33,600 bases of DNA, taken from the NCBI GenBank assembly GCA_026224805.1, contig JAMFRN010000031.1, positions 1 through 33,600 of the forward strand, written 5' to 3'. Source of the DNA: Nevskia soli. Lineage in GTDB: Bacteria; Pseudomonadota; Gammaproteobacteria; Nevskiales; Nevskiaceae. The position numbers and the translations under genes were made by a program. This document shows, piece by piece, positions 7,531 through 13,829 of the stretch. The notes under the pieces are model-generated. The model made no database searches. It was not told the DNA's origin and worked only from the letters and a program-made list of their open reading frames with translations. Every line of letters begins with the position of its first letter. Position 1 is the stretch's first letter.

Positions 7531-7551
7531 TTCACACCATCAAGGTACTAT
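7524..7551 (+). promoter_or_regulatory. candidate sigma70 promoter of the Lrp-type regulator
   Basis: TTGCCA (7524-7529), a 16-base spacer and TACTAT (7546-7551) form a fair sigma70 promoter. The predicted start near 7558 leaves a leader of about 38 bases before the ATG at 7596. Confidence 0.45.
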
Positions 7552-7561
7552 TTGTGCAGCT

Positions 7562-7582
7562 TTTCACTATGAAAGTGCGAAA
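7562..7582. promoter_or_regulatory. imperfect dyad in the lrp-like/phhA intergenic region
   Basis: CACT (7565-7568) and AGTG (7574-7577) are inverted around five bases, flanked by TTT and GAAA, so an AT-rich imperfect palindrome covers 7562-7582. It lies just downstream of the regulator's predicted start site. This suits autoregulation by an Lrp-family protein, whose sites are typically about 15 bp, AT-rich and loosely palindromic. Confidence 0.35.
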
Positions 7583-7595
7583 TCGTAGGTAAAAC

Positions 7596-8063
7596 ATGCA
7601 AACCGATCTGGACCGTACCGATCTGCGTATGCTGCGCGAGCTGCAAAGGAACGGCCGCATGCCGGTGGTGGAGCTGGCGGACAAGGTGTCGCTGTCGCCC
7701 ACCGCCTGCCAGCGGCGCCTGCGCCGGCTAGAGGACAGCGGCGTGATCGAGCGCTACGCCGCCGTGCTCAGCCCGTCCGCCCTGGGCCAGCGCATCCAGG
7801 CCTTCGTCCGGGTCAGCATCGAGCGCCAGTCCAAGGACGTCGCCGAGGCTTTCGAGCACGCCATCAAGCGCCAGCCCGAGGTGCGCGCCTGCTACGTCAT
7901 GACCGGCGACCTGGATTTTCTGCTGCATGTGATGGTGCCCGACCTGCAGGCCTTCGCCGAATTCTCGATGAAGGTGCTGATCGGCCTGCCGGGGGTGAAG
8001 GACGTGCGCTCCAGCCTGGTGCTGGACGCGGTGAAGCAGGACGAGGGGATTCCGTTGAAGTGA
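7596..8063 (+). CDS. Lrp/AsnC-family transcriptional regulator
   Basis: DNA-binding regulator of 155 residues. The N-terminal winged helix-turn-helix (about 4-60) has the Lrp signature LDRTDLRMLRELQRNGRMP and VSLSPTACQRRLRRLEDSGVI. The C-terminal RAM ligand-binding domain (about 68-145) includes VRACYVMTGDLDFLLHVMV, where amino acid effectors bind in this family. It is transcribed away from phhA across a 114-base region with a promoter and a dyad. The simplest reading is that it senses an amino acid (phenylalanine or tyrosine are obvious candidates) and controls itself and phhA, perhaps also hpd. The effector is inference. Confidence 0.92.
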   Translation: MQTDLDRTDLRMLRELQRNGRMPVVELADKVSLSPTACQRRLRRLEDSGVIERYAAVLSPSALGQRIQAFVRVSIERQSKDVAEAFEHAIKRQPEVRACYVMTGDLDFLLHVMVPDLQAFAEFSMKVLIGLPGVKDVRSSLVLDAVKQDEGIPLK

Positions 8064-8100
8064 GCGTGGCCTGTTCTGTCATCCTTCGCGGGGCTCAGTT

Positions 8101-8168
8101 CGTAGGGCGGCCTGTGGCCGCCGTCTTTGCCGAACCGGGAAGACGCGGCGGCCACAGGCCGCCCTACG
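8101..8168. terminator. 23-bp perfect inverted repeat between convergent genes
   Basis: Positions 8101-8123 and 8146-8168 are exact reverse complements around a 22-base spacer. Each arm also contains its own palindrome, GGCGGCC-TGT-GGCCGCC. Inside the spacer TCTT and AAGA can extend the stem. It lies 38 bases past the lrp-like stop, with a gene end on the other side at 8227, the place for a bidirectional terminator. No T-tract is present, so it may instead be a dispersed repeat that settled there. Confidence 0.6.
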
Positions 8169-8226
8169 ATTGCTCCGCTAGGGCTTGACCGAATCAGCCG
8201 GCATCCAGCACATAAGCCCGCGCCAG

Positions 8227-8812
8227 CTACTCCTGCGTCTCCGCGTCGATGTCCGTCGCCGAAGCAATGGCGATGCGATGCGTGATGCGATCCTTTTTGG
8301 CGTAGCCACCGGTATCGATCAATCTGCCCTTGGCCTTCAATGCGCCCAGCGCCAGGCCCAGGTCGAGCCGGGTGCGGGTGGCGAGCTTGAGCTGGGCGAA
8401 GACGTGCTGGCGGTACAGCGGCACCATGGTCCTGGTCGGGCTGAGCTTCACATCCCGGCCCAGCCGCAGGGCCAGGTCCACCAGCTCCTCGTAGAGCGGG
8501 CGCAGCGCCGCCTTGGGCCCGGCAAACAGCGCCTCGACATAGCCGGGAGCGGCGCGCAGATAGCCCTCGGCGCCGAGCGAGTCCGCGCCCCCGGTCGCCG
8601 CCTCGGCGATCAGCATGGCGGACGACATTCCCAGGCTGTGCGTTTCCTTCAGCCAGGCCAGGATCGCCCGGCGCTCATCCAGACTTATGCGCCGCCACCA
8701 GCTTCAGCCACTGCGGCAGGGAGCGGCCGGTGCTGTCGGCCAGCCCGGCGATGATCGCCTGGCCGTGGGCCACCGCCGGGTGGACGGCGTACTGGACTGC
8801 GCTGCGGGCCAT
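8227..8812 (-). pseudogene. DUF4287-DUF5655-like protein, broken by a frameshift
   Basis: The gene appears as two overlapping frames. The first runs from an ATG at 8812, preceded by GGAGG six bases away, for 45 codons (MARSAVQYAVHPAVAHGQ..., TGRSLPQWLKLVAAH) and stops at 8675. The second frame picks up the same domain at once with LDERRAILAWLKETHSLGMSS. It then continues through a DUF5655-like part (LYEELVDLALRLGRDVKLSPT, MVPLYRQHVFAQLKL) to 8227. A single-base change near 8677-8700 would restore one protein of about 195 residues. It lies 33 bases downstream of pip on the same strand. Either it is a recent pseudogene or the base count here is wrong. If translated from 8628, the rest is only 133 residues. 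Confidence 0.7.
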
Positions 8813-8845
8813 GCCGGTCCTCCGGGCGTGCCTTGATGTCAGGCC

Positions 8846-9793
8846 CTAGAGCCGGGCGAAATGATCCGCGGCTTCGATCAGCCGGTTGAGGATGCCGTGC
8901 TCCGAGGCGGCGTGGCCGGCGTCCGGCACCACGGCGAAGCTGGCTTCCGGCCATGCCCGGTGCAGGTCCCAGGCCGATTTCATCGGGCACACCACGTCGT
9001 AGCGGCCCTGCACGATGACGGCGGGGATGTGGCGGATCCGGTCGATCTCTTCCAGCAGCTGGTTGGGCGAGTGGAAGAAGCCGCCGTTGACGAAATAGTG
9101 GCACTCGATGCGGGCGAAGGCCTCGGAGAAATGGTCGCCGCTGTAGCGCGCGATCATGTCCTCGCTCTGCAGCAGCTTGCTGGTAGCGCCTTCCCAGGTG
9201 CTCCAGGCGCGGGCCGCCTCGCGGCGCACCGCGGCGTTTTCGCTGGTCAGGCGGCGGTGATAGGCCGCCACCAGGTCGCCGCGCTCGGATTGCGGGATCG
9301 GCGCTAGGTAATGCTCCCAGGCGTCCGGGTAGATCCAGTTGGCGCCTTCCTGGTAGAACCAGCGGATCTCCTCCGGCCGCAGCAGGAAGATCCCGCGCAG
9401 CACCAGGGCGCGGGTGTGCTGCGGCTGGGCCTGGGCGTAGGCCAGGCCCAGCGTGCTGCCCCAGGAGCCGCCGAATACCACCCACTGGTCGATGCCGAGC
9501 AGTTCGCGGATGCGCTCCATGTCCGCCACCAGGTCGCCGGTGGTGTTCTCGCGCAGCTCGGCGTTGGGCGTGCTGCGGCCGCAGCCGCGCTGATCGAACA
9601 GCACGATGCGGTAGCGCTTCGGATCGAAGAACTGGCGGTGCCAGGGCTCGCAGCCGCCGCCGGGGCCGCCGTGCACGAAAATCACGGCGCGGCCGCTGGG
9701 ATTGCCGCACTCCTCGACGTAGATCTCGTGCAGCGCCGAGACCTTGAGGCGGTGGGTGCGATACGGCTCGATCGGCGGGTGCGGCTGGGCCAT
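8846..9793 (-). CDS. pip: prolyl aminopeptidase
   Basis: Cytoplasmic serine peptidase (alpha/beta hydrolase, family S33) that removes N-terminal proline from peptides. The oxyanion motif HGGPGGG, the FDQRGCGRSTP block typical of this enzyme and the nucleophile elbow GGSWGS (Ser110 in this numbering) are all present. The late Asp in QGRYDVVCP and the His in PDAGHAASE complete the triad. Length, about 315 residues, is normal. I prefer the ATG at 9793, which follows GGAAG by five bases, to the ATG at 9805, which lacks a site. It is transcribed divergently from the lytic transglycosylase gene and is followed by the frameshifted DUF4287 gene, probably on one transcript. Confidence 0.95.
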   Translation of the reverse strand: MAQPHPPIEPYRTHRLKVSALHEIYVEECGNPSGRAVIFVHGGPGGGCEPWHRQFFDPKRYRIVLFDQRGCGRSTPNAELRENTTGDLVADMERIRELLGIDQWVVFGGSWGSTLGLAYAQAQPQHTRALVLRGIFLLRPEEIRWFYQEGANWIYPDAWEHYLAPIPQSERGDLVAAYHRRLTSENAAVRREAARAWSTWEGATSKLLQSEDMIARYSGDHFSEAFARIECHYFVNGGFFHSPNQLLEEIDRIRHIPAVIVQGRYDVVCPMKSAWDLHRAWPEASFAVVPDAGHAASEHGILNRLIEAADHFARL

Positions 9794-9951
9794 GGCGGCT
9801 TCCATCGGAGGATGCGCCAGCTTACCGGATTCGCCGCCGCTTCAAGGCGCCGCTGTCCGGCCTGATTTGCACCCGGCGGCGCGATTTATGCACGTCCTGA
9901 TGCGGACCGGGAAGCAGGCTCTAAACATTTTCAGCTATGCGTCATAATCCA

Positions 9952-9980
9952 TTGAAGCGGCTGGACACTGCGGCTAATAT
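9952..9980 (+). promoter_or_regulatory. candidate promoter of the lytic transglycosylase gene
   Basis: TTGAAG (9952-9957), exactly 17 bases, then TAATAT (9975-9980). This local AT-rich patch stands out in the 255-base region between pip and the transglycosylase gene. The predicted start near 9987 gives a leader of about 74 bases. Confidence 0.45.
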
Positions 9981-10060
9981 CAATTCGAGATCGGCGCAAG
10001 CGTTCTAGTCCCCATCCACGGCGAATACGGGGTCCGGGCCCTAGTCTTCGCCGGGGGGCG

Positions 10061-11887
10061 ATGATCGAGACCATGATGACGAAGAAACTGCTGTGCCTGT
10101 TTGCATTGCTTGGAGCCGGGGCAGCTGTTGCCGATCCCGCAGCCGCCCCCGCGGCTCCCGCGCAGCAGCAGACTTCCGCGGCGGCCACGGCCGCCCCGCC
10201 GGTGAGCGCGCCGGCCCTGCATCTGGTTGACGGTCTCGCCCCCGCCGTTCCCGCCCAGCCGGCTCCGAACGGCACGGCCGCCCCCGCTGCTGGCCCGGCC
10301 CCGGCGGCCGACACGGCCGGCTCCGGCCAGGCCCTGCCACCCGGCGTGGTGGCACAGCAGGCGCAGGACGATCCCAATTTCCCGCACCTGACGATCCTGC
10401 GGCCGCAGGTCGAGTTCTGGACCCGGGTGTTTTCCGAATATTCGGAAAACCAGAGCATCGTTCATTCCATCGACGATGTGCGCAAGGTCTACGAGGTGCT
10501 GGATTTCAGCCAGCAGGCCGAAACCCTCGACGCCGTGCAGCTGAGCCTGCTCAAGGGCCGCGCCGAAAGCCACGCCAAGGAGCAGATCGACGAGCTGCTG
10601 AAGCGGGTCGACGAGTTGCAGGCCACGCCGGAGAAGATGGATGCGGAAGAGCACCGCGTCTACCTGATGTACGCCGACAGCACCGACCCGCATCGCTTCC
10701 GCGACGCCATCGGCAGCTTCCGCGTGCAGCGCGGCCTGCGCGAGCGCACCGCCCACGCCTTGCAGGTGTCCGGGCGCTACCTGCCGCAGATGGAGCAGAT
10801 CTTCGCTTCCTACGGCCTGCCGACCCGGCTGACCCGGCTGCCGCTGGTGGAGTCCTCCTTCAACCTGCAGGCCTATTCCAAGGTCGGCGCCGCCGGCCTG
10901 TGGCAGTTCATGCCGTCCTCGGCGCGCATCTACATGCGCCTGGACGAGATTACCGACGACCGCCGCGATCCCTGGTTCTCCACCGACGCGGCGGCGCGCC
11001 ACCTGCGCGACGACTACAACGCCCTGCAAAGCTGGCCGCTGGCGGTCACCGCCTACAACCACGGCCGCGGCGGTGTGGCGCGCGGCCTGGCCATGGTCAA
11101 CGGCACCACTCTCACCGACCTATTGCAGCGCTACAACGGCGACAGCTTCGGCTTCGCCTCGCGCAACTTCTACGCCGAGTTTCTCGCCGCCAGCGATGTC
11201 GAGCACGACTGGCACAAGCATTTCGGCGACCTGCAGCGCGACGCGCCGACCCAGTTCGAGACGGTGGAAACGCGCGACTACATTCCCTACAGCACCCTGC
11301 AGCGCCTGAGCAACGCGGACGACACCACCTTCCGCACGCTCAATCCGGCCTACAACGACGAAGTGATGGACGGCCGCCTGTACGTGCCGCCGGGCCACCT
11401 GATCCGCGTACCGGCCGGCGCCGCCGACCGCTTCAAGCTGGCCTATGCCTCGCTCGGCCCGGAGCAGCGCTTCGAGCACCAGCGCCAGTACTACACGGTG
11501 CACCGCCTCGAGCGCGGCGAGTCGATCGCCAGGCTGGCCCACCGTTTCGGCGTCAGCCAACAGGCCATCCTGGCCGCCAACGGCCTGCGCGGCAATGCCC
11601 GCCTGCGCGCCGGCACCAACCTGAAGATTCCGCCGCACGATGCGCCGTCTACCGTGGTCGCCTCCGCCGATACGCCGGAGCCGCACGTGCTGAAGACCTC
11701 GGCCCACAGCAGCGCCTCCGAGCGCAAGGCCGCCAAGCTGCGCCTGCACAAGGTGCGTTCCGGCCAGACCCTGGGCAGCATCGCCAAGCGCTACCAGACC
11801 TCGGTCTCGGCCCTGCGTCGGGTCAACGGCCTGGACTCCGCCGACCGCCTGCGGGTCGGCAGCATGCTGAAGATTCCGGGGAACTGA
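10061..11887 (+). CDS. MltD-type membrane-bound lytic murein transglycosylase with LysM domains
   Basis: Periplasmic enzyme that cleaves the MurNAc-GlcNAc bond of peptidoglycan to give 1,6-anhydro products. The 608 residues begin with a signal peptide (about 1-25, MTKKLLCLFALLGAGAAVA). An Ala/Pro-rich low-complexity stretch of about 70 residues follows. The SLT domain (about 255-390) has catalytic Glu264 in LPLVESSFN, then GAAGLWQFMPSSA and the AVTAYNHGRGG motif. Two LysM peptidoglycan-binding repeats lie near 476-528 and 562-608, ending KIPPH and KIPGN. No lipobox Cys is seen, so unlike E. coli MltD it may be soluble or held by the signal region. ATG codons at 10061, 10073 and 10076 are alternatives. 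Confidence 0.92.
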   Translation: MIETMMTKKLLCLFALLGAGAAVADPAAAPAAPAQQQTSAAATAAPPVSAPALHLVDGLAPAVPAQPAPNGTAAPAAGPAPAADTAGSGQALPPGVVAQQAQDDPNFPHLTILRPQVEFWTRVFSEYSENQSIVHSIDDVRKVYEVLDFSQQAETLDAVQLSLLKGRAESHAKEQIDELLKRVDELQATPEKMDAEEHRVYLMYADSTDPHRFRDAIGSFRVQRGLRERTAHALQVSGRYLPQMEQIFASYGLPTRLTRLPLVESSFNLQAYSKVGAAGLWQFMPSSARIYMRLDEITDDRRDPWFSTDAAARHLRDDYNALQSWPLAVTAYNHGRGGVARGLAMVNGTTLTDLLQRYNGDSFGFASRNFYAEFLAASDVEHDWHKHFGDLQRDAPTQFETVETRDYIPYSTLQRLSNADDTTFRTLNPAYNDEVMDGRLYVPPGHLIRVPAGAADRFKLAYASLGPEQRFEHQRQYYTVHRLERGESIARLAHRFGVSQQAILAANGLRGNARLRAGTNLKIPPHDAPSTVVASADTPEPHVLKTSAHSSASERKAAKLRLHKVRSGQTLGSIAKRYQTSVSALRRVNGLDSADRLRVGSMLKIPGN

Positions 11888-11962
11888 ACGCAGGATGCGT
11901 TCATCCCGGCCAGCACATGGATGTGCGTTGAGCCGGGATCCAGTTCTGTAGCCTGGGAAGTG

Positions 11963-12052
11963 CGTAGGCTGGGTTGAGCGAAGCGAAACCCAGCACTGCC
12001 GCCCCGCTCGGGATGGGGATGCCAGGATTCGCTTCGCTCATCCCAGCCTACG
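11963..12052. repeat. nested inverted-repeat element with GAGCGAAGCG loop (copy 2)
   Basis: The outer arms 11963-11985 and 12030-12052 are complementary at 22 of 23 positions. The left arm also folds alone, with GCTGGGTT pairing with AACCCAGC across GAGCGAAGCGA. It follows the transglycosylase gene and may serve as its terminator, with the hairpin at 12077 and the end of the convergent acvB-like gene next to it. The stretch 11888-12107 holds no gene. Confidence 0.6.
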
Positions 12053-12076
12053 TCCGCGATTCGGGCAGCGGCGCAT

Positions 12077-12106
12077 GTCGGGTCCGCTGCGCTTGACCCG
12101 ACCTAC
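12077..12106. repeat. single-hairpin repeat (copy 3)
   Basis: GTCGGGTC (12077-12084) pairs exactly with GACCCGAC (12095-12102), followed by CTAC. Read on the minus strand it has the order of the other copies: GTAG, stem, AAGCGCAGCG loop, stem. It ends one base before the stop of the acvB-like gene. Confidence 0.5.
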
Positions 12107-12107
12107 C

Positions 12108-12251
12108 TCAATGGAAGTGAATCAGTCCCAGCGCGCCCACCGCGATCAGGTAGATCGCCACGATGTAGTTGAGCAGCCGCGGCATCACCAGGATCAGGAT
12201 GCCGGCGATCAGCGACAGCAGCGGCGTGATCATGACGTGAAAGTTGAGCAT
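12108..12251 (-). CDS. DUF3096 small membrane protein, possible internal reading frame
   Basis: The last 47 codons of the acvB-like frame, from an internal ATG at 12251, encode a complete DUF3096-type protein. It consists of two hydrophobic segments, HVMITPLLSLIAGILILVM and RLLNYIVAIYLIAVGALGLI. Such small proteins are normally free-standing. A strong Shine-Dalgarno (AGGAAGGA) lies six bases before this ATG, so it may well be made separately as well as, or instead of, the fused form. DUF3096 has no established function. Confidence 0.55.
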   Translation of the reverse strand: MLNFHVMITPLLSLIAGILILVMPRLLNYIVAIYLIAVGALGLIHFH

Positions 12252-13829
12252 GGTGAATCCTTCCTCGTTGGTGGTATCGGTTTGACTGTCGGCTTCGTTG
12301 GAAGTTTGTTCGCCTGAAGCCGGCCCGGCGTCCGCCACGATCGGCAGCTTGGCCACGCCGAGGATTTCCTGCGCCAGTTTCCGGTAGTCGCCGCCGAAGT
12401 GGTGGCCGCCCGGCAATTCGACCACGTGCACCTTCTGCGGGTTCAGCTTCGGGCACAGCGTATCGGTCTCGCCCTGGCCGTAGATGCACAGCATCGGGAT
12501 GTCGCTGGGCTTTTCCATTTCCGGCGCGGTCGGCAGGCCCTGGTCCTGGGTGGCGTTGACCCAGTTGCCGACGTGAAATTCGAACAGGGCGTGCTCGGAC
12601 AGGCCCATCACCGCGCCCAGCGCCACATGCTTGCGCGTCTCCGCCGGCAGGCGGTTGATGATGAAGGGCATCACGTCGGCGCCCTGCGAGTAGCCCACCA
12701 GCAGCACCTGCTGCTTGTTCAGGTGGCTCAGGTAGTAGCGGATGATGCGGTCGATGTCGGCCGCGGCGGACTCCGGCGTGCGCGGCGTCCAGAAATAGCG
12801 CAGCGAGTCCACGCCCACCACCGGAATGCCTTGGGCCGACAGCGCGCCCGCCACCTCCTGGTCCAAGCCGGCCCAGCCGCCGTCGCCGCTGATCAGGATG
12901 GCGAAGGCATCGGTTTCCGGCACGCCGGCCTTGGCCGGCACTTCGATCACGGGTAAGCCGCCAAGGTCGGCTGGTGCCGCCGGGGCGCTGGGCTTGAGCG
13001 AGGCAGCGAGCTTGTCGAAGGTGTCGAGGAAGGGCTGCGGCGCGGCGGCCGCGCCCTCGGGCAGGGTGACGGCGCTGGCCTGGCCGAGCTGGCCGGCGAA
13101 GCTTTTCGCCGCCGTCTCGCCGCCGGCATCGGTGAACAGGGTGACGGGAATCGTCACGGCCTTCGCCGCCAGCACGTCGAAGCCCTTGCCGTCGGCGCGC
13201 CGGTCGGTGGCCAGGGCGTAGCCGGTGCACAGCGGCTTGTGCTGCTGCAATCCGGGCTTGAAGCCGAGCAGCAGCCCGCCGCCGGTGGCGTCGGCGAGGC
13301 CTTCGGCCAGTTCGGCGTAGCCGAGCGCGCCGCCGGCGCCGAGGCCAACCACCACCGGCGGCAGGTAGTCGGACTGCTTGTAATAGGCCTGCACGAAGTG
13401 GCTAAGGTTCTCGAAGTCGCCGGCGATGTATTCGCAGTTGGTGCCGGGCTGCGCCTCGAGCATGCGCTGGAAGCGCGGCAGGCTGATGCCGGCGACCATC
13501 GCGCCCTTCTGCACCAGCGCCTGCACGGTGGCCACCGCCTGCGGCGTCCAGCCCTCCTCGCCAGTGAGGAACAGCACGAAGCTGTGCGGCTGCCCTTGCG
13601 GCTTGTACACCACCACCTCGCTGAAGCGGCCGTGGACGATGCGCTCGGCGTTCGGCGGCAGCGGCGTAGTGTCGGGCTTCTCCAGCGGCGCCGGCGCAGC
13701 CGGCTGCGCCGCGGCCTTCTGCACCGGAACGGCGGCGTTCGCCGCGGCAGCCTGCGGTGCCCAGGCGGCAAGGCCGCCCATGGTCAGCGCCAGCAGCAGG
13801 GCACCGGCGTCTCGAGTCAGTCGATTCAT
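12108..13829 (-). CDS. acvB: AcvB/VirJ-family lipid hydrolase fused in frame to DUF3096
   Basis: Periplasmic alpha/beta hydrolase of the AcvB/VirJ family. In Agrobacterium AcvB hydrolyses lysyl-phosphatidylglycerol. The 573-residue frame has a signal peptide (about 1-28) and two hydrolase-like halves. The first carries GLGAGGALGY where a nucleophile elbow would be, without a Ser. The second has an intact GYSQGAD with Ser381, and HHFGGDY near its end. A polar linker (about 505-526) leads without a stop into a two-helix DUF3096 tail of 47 residues. The ATG at 13829 overlaps the synthase stop as ATGA, so translation is coupled. Having synthase and hydrolase in one operon matches the lpiA-acvB pair of Rhizobiales. 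The fusion is unusual. Confidence 0.88.
   Translation of the reverse strand: MNRLTRDAGALLLALTMGGLAAWAPQAAAANAAVPVQKAAAQPAAPAPLEKPDTTPLPPNAERIVHGRFSEVVVYKPQGQPHSFVLFLTGEEGWTPQAVATVQALVQKGAMVAGISLPRFQRMLEAQPGTNCEYIAGDFENLSHFVQAYYKQSDYLPPVVVGLGAGGALGYAELAEGLADATGGGLLLGFKPGLQQHKPLCTGYALATDRRADGKGFDVLAAKAVTIPVTLFTDAGGETAAKSFAGQLGQASAVTLPEGAAAAPQPFLDTFDKLAASLKPSAPAAPADLGGLPVIEVPAKAGVPETDAFAILISGDGGWAGLDQEVAGALSAQGIPVVGVDSLRYFWTPRTPESAAADIDRIIRYYLSHLNKQQVLLVGYSQGADVMPFIINRLPAETRKHVALGAVMGLSEHALFEFHVGNWVNATQDQGLPTAPEMEKPSDIPMLCIYGQGETDTLCPKLNPQKVHVVELPGGHHFGGDYRKLAQEILGVAKLPIVADAGPASGEQTSNEADSQTDTTNEEGFTMLNFHVMITPLLSLIAGILILVMPRLLNYIVAIYLIAVGALGLIHFH
12249..12265 (-). promoter_or_regulatory. internal ribosome binding site before the DUF3096 segment
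   Basis: The minus strand reads AGGAAGGA, six bases, ATG. It lies inside the open acvB-like frame, in the linker before DUF3096. It is a better site than most true starts in this window. Confidence 0.6.

Noticed and set aside
10140-10350. Ala/Pro-rich repeat in the transglycosylase as a possible tandem DNA repeat
   Set aside because: The protein stretch is low complexity, but the DNA has no constant period. It is an ordinary flexible linker after a signal peptide.
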